Assembly (NCBI GenBank): GCA_027627225.1
Contig: CM051028.1
Span: 27,394,912 to 27,458,911, forward strand
Direction: 5' to 3'
DNA from: Congeria kusceri
Taxonomy: Eukaryota; Mollusca; Bivalvia; Myida; Dreissenidae
Length of the DNA stretch: 64,000 nucleotides
Shown in pieces: positions 39,901 to 51,900 of this stretch. The position numbers were made by a program, and so were the translations under genes. The number at the start of each line of letters is the position of its first letter. The stretch's first letter is position 1. The notes below the pieces were generated by a model. That model was given only the letters and a program-made list of their open reading frames with translations. It was not told where the DNA came from and searched no databases.

Positions 39901-42900
39901 GTGGTCATTGAAATTCCGAAATAAAATTCCCTGACGTTTTCCTGAGTTTTCCGTGACCGGAATTCGATTTTCTATCACATTTATCGTCAAATTACCGGTA
40001 AAATTAGTGCAAAGTTCCATTTACATTTTTAGCCATTTTTACTATTGTAAACTTCTTATTCTAAGCCAATATGATAATTGTATTGGTTTATTGTATTGGT
40101 TTATTGTATTGGTTTCACTACTTCACTTTGGATGTGTTCTAACACTTTTTGGCAAATTCCCTGAATTTTCCATGATTTTCGCCAAATTTTCAAATTCCCA
40201 GAATTTTCCCTGCACGGAATTTTTTCCCACTTTTCCCATGTTTTCCCTGTTTTCCAGAGTCAGTGGCCACCCTGAGTACGGCAGACACTACACCTCTGTC
40301 ACTCCAATGAACTACGCCTCTTTCACTCCAATGAACTACACCTCTGTCACTCCAATGAACTACACCTCTGTCACTCCAATGAACAGTATGGCAGAAACTA
40401 CACCTCTGTCACTCCAATGAACAGTATGGCAGAAACTACACCTCTGTCACTCCAATGAACAGTATGGCAGAAACTACACCTCTGTCACTCCAATGAACAG
40501 TATGGCAGAAACTACACCTCTGTCACTCCAATGAACAGTATGGCAGAAACTACACCTCTGTCACTCCAATGAACAGTTTTGCCCGTACCGTTTGATCCGG
40601 TGAAGTTGACAGGTATGATGATGGCTGTGGAGAGGATACACACTATCAGAATGTACAGCAGGATGTAGCGCTGGAACTGGAGGTACTGCACTGCGTCGTA
40701 ACCACACTTCTTGGCAATATCAGAATCCCTAAAAATAGAGTTGGTCATTACATGTTGGACTATGTCAGGGTAACCACGGATATTCCCTAGTAAAATTTAT
40801 GGAAGGGAATATCCGCCTGTACATGCATGTTGCTAAATGATAATTGCATGTTGCTAAATGATAATTGCATGTTGCTAAATGATAATTGCATGTTGCTAAA
40901 TGATAATAGCATGCTGCTTAATGACAATTAAATACTGCAGTGTGCTATTCGTTACAAACTAACTGCAACTTCCGTGCGTCTTTGTGCTTCTTTCGATCAG
41001 TTAGTGGCACGTAGCTTGCATCTGTCGTTACTCAATAATTGTAAATCACATATTCTTGCGTGTAAATGACAAATGAAAAAAAATTGTATTGCTTTGTACA
41101 TTTCACTTTAGGAAGTTGATTTTTCAGAAGTAATTCTGATTCATGTAATAAAAATTGAAAGTTCCGCAAGGCGAAAGCAATAAGCACTAAGCTCTACGCA
41201 TTGTTAAGTTAATCAAATGCGACTTGACCATGTGTAATATCTAATTCATACGTAACCGGGAACCAGAAATTCCGGCAGTGTCCGTAAAATCGCTGGGAGA
41301 TATATAACTCCAAGCTACTTGTTGACTAGTAAAACTCCTGGCTATTTCGGTCGAAAGAAGGTCCCGTTGTTAGTCCCGCCTCTGCGAATCAGTAAACAGC
41401 CGAAGAAAGCTAGTCTTCGTGAGCACAAGCATGGCGATGTTGAGCCAATACTTTGTCTGTCAATACGTTCGTCCGTACGTCCGGGTACCTGTCCGTCACA
41501 AAGCATGTCCGATCTATATGCTTTAACCATTTTTAAGGAATTAATTGAAGAAAGATAGTAATGTGTTCAGTGTATCAGTCCTGACGGCTTGCGGACTAAT
41601 TAACTGCCTTCCCGGCCGTCTGTCCGTACGGATGACTTTCAGACATACATCTTGTCCGTTCTACAACTTCTGAATAGCTTGAAGCACTGTCCAGCTAGCT
41701 CAGTGGTTAGTAGACTCGCTTTTTATTTAGGCAGCCCGGGTTCACTCCCTACTCGGCGCATTTGAGTATGGTTGGTGGTCAACATACCGGATAGCTGGGG
41801 TTTCCTCTTGTACTCCACCCTCCACTGTGTACTGCCCTTCACGAAAAAGTGTATTTAATACGCATTTAATGCGTATAATACGCTGCGGTATTGGCACCAT
41901 ATATTTTCTGCGTTTAATACGCGTTTAATACACTTGAAAATGCAGTAAAAATACACTTATTAAAGAAACAATTGTATTTTTTCTGCATTCTCCCTGCATT
42001 AACGCACTTAAGTGCATTTAAAGTGTATTCTATTCCATGAAAAATGCACTTTTTCTTCAAAAAAATGCACTTAAGTGTATTTAAGTGCATTTTCTAGTAC
42101 ATTAATAAACTTTTTTGTAAAAAATGCAGAAAAAGTACAGAAACAATACACTTTGTGTACTAAAAGTGTATTTAATGCGCATTAAATGCAGAAGAAATAC
42201 GGTGCCAATACCGCAGCGTTTAATACGCTTATTTGAGAAGGGTGAGCGCCCCCTCCCCCCAAACAGCACAACCCACACCAAAATTAAAAAAATACAACAG
42301 TAAAAGCTATGATTCAAAATTCGTCCCAACTTGTGATGAGTTTAAAAGTAAATAAGGCAGGGGCGCTGGTACACACCCCGGGTCCCCACGAAATGCAGCA
42401 GCGCGGAGGGACCTCACAAACTACGAAATACACACATTCAATACACACACGCACGCACACACACACACACATGTCCACCCGAGTGTCCGTCCGCCCGTCT
42501 GTCCATGACTGTGTATACATATGTAAAAAATATGTTGATCTATTTACTGCTTGGGTTACTCTTGAATATTCATGAAATTGATAATAGAGATCCACAACAA
42601 CATAAAATCGCTATTATTCGTCTATATATATCGTATTTTGTTTATTATTTCATGTTTGTTCTGTAATTAAAATTCTTTGTTTAAGAAATATTCTTAACGA
42701 TAACATTTTTACGCGAAATGTACGTTCAACAAAACTAGCTCGGACTCTGAAAGTGTTATTTCGACAAAAGCAGTCTGCATATCTCCGGAAACTATCGAAC
42801 ATCTGAATTTGCTGTCGAGAGTTGTCTCCCGTATATAGTAATTTGCGCTAGAAAGTCAAATTCCTATTGGTTTCCTGTATTTTTATAATGCATTAACAGG

Positions 42901-45900
42901 CTTAGAACGATCCACTAGTTAGTTAATCGCTTGTGACAACCAGCAACAACAAAGTGAAATGCGCATAGGAATGCAATATGGAAAAGTATGAATAAACATT
43001 TCAATATTGCAATAAGCAAAAAAAAGCTTAAAGCACTGGTCAATTACATGCAAGCAGCAAGAACTTGGCATAAGCAAGCATTCAGTTACCACGTAGCAAA
43101 ACGCATATGCGTGTAAATAACATAACAATGTCATTAACTGGTGGATAGATATGTCGTTCCATTACGATTATCATAATGCAATAGGCAATTGTCATTTAGC
43201 AACCTGCAATTGTCATTTAGTTACATGCATTTAGTGGCGGATATACCCTTCCATAGATATTTCCCTAGAGTGTTATTTTCATAGATATTTAATACTGTCA
43301 GATTACTGATTCAGTTGGTGCACAGTGGTTACAGTGATGACAAATATAAGGCAGCAATTCTCACTTTCGACCTGTTTCTACCAAAATTTACTTTATATTC
43401 TAAAACAATATAAATTTAATTGTTTTACTGTTGCAATAATCTAATTATTTCTAAGATTCTTTATTCCACTTTTTCAATTTTTTTTCTTTCACTTTTTGTT
43501 AAAATTCCCTGATTTTTTTTAAATATTTTAAATTCCCTGATTTTTCCATGCAGGGAATTCTTTTGCAGTTTTTCCCTGTTTTCCTGAGTCCGTGGCCACT
43601 CTGTATGTAGTGGCTGGATGTCACCATGATGGGGCAAAACTGAGCACCATTCATCATTGTTTTCTCAACAACGACTGGTATCTAATATCCTCTATTAACA
43701 ATAATGGGCAATAAAATATATAATATGCCAAACTCCAGCCGCATCAGCGGGACAGAATCCCTTATTAACAATATATGGTACTTTATTTAGGGCAAGTGAC
43801 AAATTTCCAATTCAACAAATCAAGAAAGGTATTACAGAATAGTGACATTCTAGATTTCACACATTTAAAGCGCCTGACTTAAGCTCTCAAAAATGATTTA
43901 TCATTAGAACTACAGGCATAATTAGCACATTAAGATACTGAATACTGGTACATAGAATTTACATTTGTAAGCAGTTATATTAGTGGCAGTATGATTTTTT
44001 TTTAACAACTGGCATGAACCCTAAATCAAAATACATTGTAAACTTTTGTTATACGTGTACCAGGTACATGGTGTACTATGATACTGATAACGTGTACAAG
44101 AAATTGTTTTGACTAGCTTAATTAATAGTAAACTGGGGCCTAAATATATTTAGGTCATATTACTTTGGAATTCTTATAAGAAGGCAGAAAGACTTACTTC
44201 ACTCTAATGAAGGCCATTATCCAGGTGCATATGCCCTGGAAAAAAACAAACATGTTACTTATTATCTGATACAGCGTAACTGTGAACATATTTTTTTCAA
44301 TATTAAAAAAACACTTATTTATCGCACAAATGAATTGACTGGTATACATGTAGGTAACTCAGTTTTCACTGAGATGGGATTACCTACCCTGTCTTGAGCG
44401 TGGATCTGAGTGTCAAGGGATTCAATCGACCCCGGGTTCCGATTGTCATCGCGATCACCGTAAAACAGAGATGTCCATCTACAAAGTCAGACTTTTATCA
44501 TTTCATGTAACAGTACACCAATTACAATCAGACATGTGTATGAATACATGATGTAACAATAATCCTATGGTTAAAAAAAAATAAAATTGTGAATTTTTTT
44601 TTTTGGAAACATTCTGTCACATGTGATGTCATCTGTTAATGAAACTAATACTAAATAACAAAATTGCTTCAACATTTGCTGTACTTCATACTTTTACTAT
44701 ACTGTACTTGTTAGATATAATGTTCTGACTTTAATAAACATTGGTTATATTGTGCCTTATTTCACATTTACATGATATGATAACAATGAACATGTATATA
44801 TGAGACGTGTCGTGTGAAAACCGGGCTTAATGCATGTGCGTTAAGTCTGGTTTTCCCATGACACGCCTCATATGTATTATTTAAAAAAAAAAACACTGTT
44901 ACAATGACAGAATAATTATTATGAAAACATGTAAGTGCTCTTGAAATCAAAAGAATTACAGAAACAATACATTGGTATTAACAAATGTTCAGACAGAAAC
45001 TACGACTTTCTAAATTGATAAAAGAACCAGAAGGCATGGCTGACATAAAACTGACAGGCTGTCCAGCTTTGAAAATGATTTATTACCCTGATACTAGATC
45101 CTTGAGGAATAATGCATACCAGAATTGTGCCACAAAATAAATATTTTTCTGCTGTATTTATGAATATGTTTTATGGTAATTTTACTAAGGCGTTAAAAAA
45201 ATAATATGTTTGTTTCAGGTTACCCGACCTACCCTAAAAAAATGCCCCAACCCTAGAACATCTTATTGGGTTTGTCAGATTGATTTTTGTTTTATTTACC
45301 TTCTTGAATAATAAAATGTGTTTTTGGATAAATAAGTGTTTTGTTTTCATAGTAACCACTTATAACAATGTTTAAGGATATTCCTGATATGTTTTGAATA
45401 TTTATTCAGTTTTAGAATCTTCAAGTTGACCATTTACCAAATAAAAACAAGAGGGCCATGATGGCCCAAAGCGCTCACCTGAGAACTGGTACAGATGAAG
45501 ACCATACTGTTTGTGACAGGTTTGAAAATTAAGGTATCTGAACAATACACAGTGGGGGTAGGATCAATTTTGATTTAACACATCGGTAAGTACAATGGGC
45601 TAACTAAAGTATGAGTTGGGTAGTGGATGTGCATTTTTTTGCTGATGGTTCTCAAATCATTGACAATTCTGGAAAATGCACAAACAGTAGATTTTTATGT
45701 CTTTTTCGCAAACAGTTTTGGAAAACTAGTTGCAATGCAATAATTACTATGTAGTGTTTTATCCAGGAAGGCAGAGGGGCATGGCGCAATATATTCAAAA
45801 AGGGCATTTAAGCGCGGTGTCCTTTTAAAAGGGCACATGTGTTTCAGAGTATTGGCTATGAGTATCATGATATGATTAACTATTAATTATCATGTAATTA

Positions 45901-48900
45901 CCTGAATATTTAAATGATTGATGTATTTTCAAAACAAACAGTTATTCCAAAACATATATTTTTTTATGAGTTTTATATTTTTATGCAATAAACAGCATAG
46001 CATAAGTTTTAAACAGTAACATAATACATCGACACAAAATGTACTATTGTTATTATAATGTTATAATGTTATAACTATTTTTGAAACGATGTTTTTTGGG
46101 GCGTGTAAAGAAGTGTAAAACAAGATAAACACTAAATATACATCTTATACCAGTATAGTTATTAAAATCGCCATCACGTCGCAGTGACGTACATTCGATC
46201 TTCAACTAGACGCCATAATTATTTATATCATCACCAGGTCTTTTATTTCCAGTCTAATGTATTACCACCGAAAAACTCACGGTGATTGATTTAATACCAC
46301 TACAAGTAAATAGTTTCTTGAAATAACACGACATTTTATGCACTACAACATTTATTGATTTTTCTATAAATAATAATAAGAACTGTCAGTTTCAATAATT
46401 ACACTACAATTTATTATAATTAATAATTAAAATGTTCAATAATATAAACGCTGTACAGCAAGTCAGATGGTGCGAATCGTTACATGCGGGTGATCGTCAT
46501 AAAAAGCGGGCAGAATTTACACGAAGTGCGCCATTAAAATAGCGGGACGTATAAATCTATATACACATTTTATATTTAAAAAAAACTCTGAAAGCATGTT
46601 GTCACATTTATTCCGAATATATTTATGACAAAGTTTTGGCACACGAAATATTTACACTGATTGAACATAAGAAAACAATCGCGTTTGATGCATATCTGTC
46701 TGACTCGTTCGTTTTTTGCAATTCTCTTTATATAATGCGAGTAAATAGTACGAGGCATGTCCGTACACAGTACTACTGAGAAATTTGGGAACCGAGGCAA
46801 GTTCTGTGGACCACATAATTATATTCTAATTATTTACAAATCGATAGCTTATATTTACAAACATAAAGAATCGTAGCAAATATATAATTACCGTTCGGTT
46901 ACGTCTGTTCTCTGCACAAATTACAATAAACTAACGTTGTTTTTTGCCACTTTTACATTCTCCTTTTGAAGTTGTGCCAACCTCCGTTTACACGACGGCA
47001 TTTTCAGTCTCACAAATATAAACAACAAGTTAACTTAAACAACTTCTTCCAAAATTTTTGTCCGACAATCGTTTTAAAATAATAGAGAATCTGTAATGAA
47101 AACTATTTGTGTGGGTCAATCTTAACTGACACGTCCGGGTATATTTTGTAGGGGCTAGTATTTTCTTGACACTTGGGGCCCAATAGGTGTTGACAGGTAA
47201 GTCATATTTGACACGCATGCCAATATACAACTGGGTTCCCTTTTACACCTCAAGTCTCCAGATAGAAAATTCCACTATTGGACTCGTTCAGTAAAGTTAC
47301 TGACGGGTTGTCAATCAATTAAGTAAAATTTGTTAATAAGTGTAAAAACAACTGAATAAAAATAATAAATCGCCTGAATATATATACGATTACACACATA
47401 CATACTATAGTAAATTTTTCAGGTGCCAATATTTGTAATTGTACATGTTCGTTGTGTTAAAAGTATTTGCCAAGAGGAATAATTAATCATATTAATTATA
47501 GAAAAAATCAAACGTTACCAGAGATCTATTAATGTTTATTTATGGGTCTTATACGTAACGAACACGGACAGTGGGAGGGGGAATGTGGCAGTTAATGTTA
47601 TGTACGTTACCCGTATATAGATAGCATCGTCACTTTAGTCGGTTTAAGATTTAACTTTCCCTAAAGCGGCTGACAATCAATAGTACAGTACTCGCTTAAA
47701 TCTAATCGCTTAGAAATGTATGTAGGCAATAAGTCGAGCACAGTAATCGATTAAATCTTATCGATTAGAAAACTAAGTATGCACTGAATCGAGCACAGTC
47801 AGAGTGACAATAACACAAAACAGCGCGTGTCTTTTCCGCTAACTAATGGCAAACAAAATATAGTCACGAGGCAATTAAGATCGTTTCAATTAGGGCGAGT
47901 GGCGGCTTTTGCCTTTGAAAAGGGCAATGTGGCGCATCAAAAAAAGTGTGTGGTGCCGCGCCGCGCAAAAAGGGCCTGAATAAAACACTACGATGGCTGT
48001 GCTATAAGGTAAAGTTTTGCTTTTTCTTTGATAATTTTCTTTCCAATAATGATAAATGATGTTCATGCAGGCTCTGAAGACATCAAAGTTGGAAAATAAA
48101 TGTTATCAATCAATTTTTATGGTCATGCGCAAACTGTGCAAGTTTGGTCAACATTGAATCAAAAATCGTGTGTGCAAGCCAATCATTGATAACTTAATGA
48201 TGTGTTTTTCCAAACACAAGGGGCAATAACTCTGTTGTTTCTGGCCCGATCATGCTTGTATTCTACTTCACCTGTAGTCTTACGCTCATAGACAAACTGT
48301 ACACGATTGGTGAAGATTGGATGAAAAATGAAGTCTCTATCCGGAATAATGTCCATTTTTGCATATTTTTTTCCACAAACTAAGGGCAATCACTCTGGTG
48401 TTTCTGGTCCTATCTTGCTTATATTCGACTTCACCTTTAATCTTATGGTCACAGACAAACTGTGCAAGATTGGTATGCTTATATTCGACTTCACCTTTAA
48501 TCTTATGGTCACAGACAAACTGTGCAAGATTGGTAAAGATTGAATGAAAAATGATATCTCTATCTTGTATAATGTCCATTTTTGCATATTTTTTTCAAAA
48601 AAGGCAATAACTCTGGTGTTTCTGGTCCGATCTTGCTTATATTCGACTTCAACTGTAATCTCATGGTAACAGACAAACTGTGCAAGATTGGTGAAGATTG
48701 GATTAAAATGTCTCTCTCTATCCTGTCCATTTTTGTATATTTTTTTAATAAACAAAGGGCAATATCTCTGGTGTTTGACAAACGATCTGGCCCATTTTTG
48801 ACGTCTGCTGAGATCTGATGGTCATACACAAACTGAGAAAGTTTGGTTAAGATTGGATGCAAAATAAAGTATATATGTTGGAAAAGGGCACTTTAGCACT

Positions 48901-51900
48901 TTTTTTGCATGAAAAAGGGGCAATAACTCTGGTATTACTGGTGTGATCTGACCCAATAACAATCCCATCCGAGATTTTATGGTCTTACACAAACTGTGCA
49001 AGTTAGGTCAATATTGAATAAAAAATGTAGGCTTTATAGCGATAACGGTCCAAATTGTTGACGGCACCTTGACAATGGACGACGGACGATAGACGATGCC
49101 GGAGAGGTCCCCTATACCAATAGCTCACCGAGTACTTCGTGCTCAGGTGCGCTAATAAAAAAATAATAAATAAATCCCGACCTACCTACCCTAATTTTTT
49201 TGGGCATGTAACCTAAAACAAACTTTTTTTTATGCCTAAATTGTGATATAACCAATAAAATGCATATGTTTCACAATAATATATCATAGAAATTAGCAGT
49301 TTTGAAAAGCAAGCCCAAATTCTTACATTATTTCTTTAGACCAACAAAATGCTAAACATTTACCAATGCAGGACATTCAGACAGATTGTGCAAGTTTCAA
49401 CCACTTATAATAGAGGCGTGTCACGGAAAAACCTGGCTTAATGCATAGGCGTAAAGTGTCCTCCCTGATTAGCCTGTGCAGTCGGTACAGGCTAATCCAG
49501 GACGGCACTTTCCACCTACAGTGGATTGATGACTTCCATGAAACAGAAAGACCCATAAAAGCGGAAAGTGCCGTCCTGGCTTAGCCTGTGCGGCACTTGC
49601 CGCTTTTATGGTATTTGCTGTTTCATGGAAGTCTCTTCTAAACATAAATCCACTGTATGCGGCAAGTGCCATCCCGGATAAGCCTGTCCAGACTGCACAG
49701 GCTGATCTGGGATGACACTTCACGCACATGCATTAAGCCCAGTTTTCCCACGACACGCATCATATATTTTTACAAAGTACCATATTTAATTAAAACATGT
49801 TTGTGCTGCTATTATGAGAAAACGATACAGGTTAGAATGGGAGATCACTGTTATGAGTAAACAATACAACTTGGCAGGGAAGATCACTGTGTGGAGTTTG
49901 GTACAGCTTAGCAATGAAGATCACTGTGAGGAGTTTGGTACAGCTTAGCTGGGGAGATCACTGTGAAGAGTTTGGTACTGCTTAGCAGGGGAGATCACTG
50001 TGATGAGTTTGGTATAGCTTAGCTGGGGAGATCGCTGTGAGGAGTTTGGTACAGCTTAGCAGGGGAGATCACTGTGAGGAGTTTGGTATAGCTTAGCTGG
50101 GGAGATCACTGTGAGGAGTTTGGTACAGCTTAGCAGGGGAGATCACTGTGCTGAGTTTGGTACAGCTTAGCAGGGGAGATCAATTTGAGGAGTTTGGTAC
50201 AGCTTAGCAGGGGAGATCACAGTGAGGAGTTTGGTACAGCTTAGCAGGGGAGATCACTGTGATGAGTTTGGTATAGCTTAGCAGGGCAGATCACTGTGAG
50301 GAGTTTAAGCATAAAGGTAGTTAAAGCATACAAAAATATTATAATTATATGCCCCTTCATTAAACAATATGAAAACAAAAATAAAAGAAAATAATAATAA
50401 AAGCCCATTTACACATTGTATTTGTTTTCTTGGGCTCCGTTTTCATTGATGGTACTTGACTCTCGTACTGCACTGTCAAATAAAGTCACAACACCAAAAT
50501 AATACACAACATTCATCCACTTGTGCACAATAACAAAAATAAACTACAACACAGTAATCACTTCTGATTTCTTCTGAAAACTCATCACTAATAAACACAA
50601 TTCTCACAATTCTTTGGTAGTGTATTGAGCAAAACACATAAATTATTATCGAGTTCTGTTGAATTTATTCAAATGCAAAAATATTGAGATACAGATTTTT
50701 ATTAAGAAAATTATACAAATGAAGATCAGTTGCAATTTAAGCAATTACAGTTTCAAGAAACTCTAGAGCAGATTTAAGCATCCATTGCAACCCATTTTCA
50801 AATTGCAGGTACTTGTGAACTTTGCAAGAACTATGTCAAATTTCACAAATGAAAATGTAATCAAATACAGAGCAATATTACAAAGATTTTCAGAAGAGAC
50901 CGAATGAATATAGAATAGGTACTAATCGATTAAAGTCTAATATGTGTGCGAAAATAAAAATAACTTCTACATGCCCTTACAGAAATTATATTTGAATGTG
51001 AATGTATATACAGAACTCAATACAAAAAGCTGGTGCTTTGGAATAGGAAAATCAAACACTTTTAACAAGTTAATACAAACAAACATAAAGTCAATTTATT
51101 ACTTTATTTGACCTGCAATTCTTATCACACATATCGATAAACTTCAGACAAAAGAAGTCATTTTAATAAAAAAAGATTAATTAAATTATTTATAATTAAA
51201 TTAGAAAACACTTGTTTTTCCCTTAAAATAGTTTTATTTGAAAATACTTACTTGTCTATAATATTATGTTTAAACTGTCAAAACACACATCTATTTAACT
51301 GTTACTAAAGTTACAAAATTAACTATGCTTCAAGCTAAAATTATTGACAGAGATGAACAATCCAATTGGAAAAGAGTTTTGATAAAGATCACTAAAAAAC
51401 TTCCTGTTTCAGAAAAGGAACGAGAAATCACAACAGCAAACACAATATAAATACATGTACTATACAGCTACGCCTGACTATGAAAACAAACACAAGTACA
51501 CTGTACTACAACTATATGCCTCTAAGACGCATATGAGGTTGGTTGTGGGAGAATATGGCTTTATGCATGTGTGTTAAGTGTCGTCCCGGACTAGCCTGTG
51601 CGGTCTGCACGGGTTAGTCCGGGATGATACTTTCTGCTTACAGTGGATATATGTTTAGAAGAGACTACTTTGAAACAGAAAATAACAAAAAAGCGGAAAT
51701 AGCCATCCTGGATTGCACAGGCTAATCAGGGACGACATTTTACGCACATGCATTAAGCCTGATTTTCCCAAAACACGTCTCATATATAGATAACTCATGA
51801 CAATACAGCGAGGGTCTTACTTTTCCTCCTGCCGCGTAACCAGAGCAATTTTCCCATAGTCCCAGGCCAAACGGCGCAGAATTGCGAATAGCAAGAGGAG

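Larger units (their letters stand above)
40776..43275. mobile_element. ~2.5-kb inverted-repeat element with repeat-bearing ends
   Basis: Left: 'tatggaagggaatatccgcc' followed by 21-bp repeats 'tgttgctaaatgataattgc'. Right, inverted: 'gcaattgtcatttagcaacc' repeats followed by 'ggcggatatacccttccata'. Both ends have the same order of motifs. No transposase frame recognised inside. Confidence 0.65.
45185..49235. mobile_element. Outer inverted-repeat element holding nested elements
   Basis: Left 'tgtttgtttcaggttacccg' and 'acctaccctaaaaaaatg'; right, inverted, 'cctaccctaatttttttggg' and 'catgtaacctaaaacaaac'. It contains the composite repeat 45446-49160, which itself contains 45751-47991. Confidence 0.55.

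Noticed and set aside
40512..40748. Exon 5 reading through into 'VHWSDRGVVSAILFIGV' as a longer exon
   Set aside because: That stretch is translated minisatellite; the GTACGG donor joins in frame to exon 6 and restores the conserved TTIANL.
42436..42472. CA-rich run in a 88-93 aa frame on both strands
   Set aside because: Simple (CA)n microsatellite; the frames are low-complexity artefacts.
49876..50310. CRISPR-like regular repeats (also considered for 2515-3010 and 36946-37778)
   Set aside because: No unique spacers: the units are contiguous tandem copies. The window is eukaryotic.
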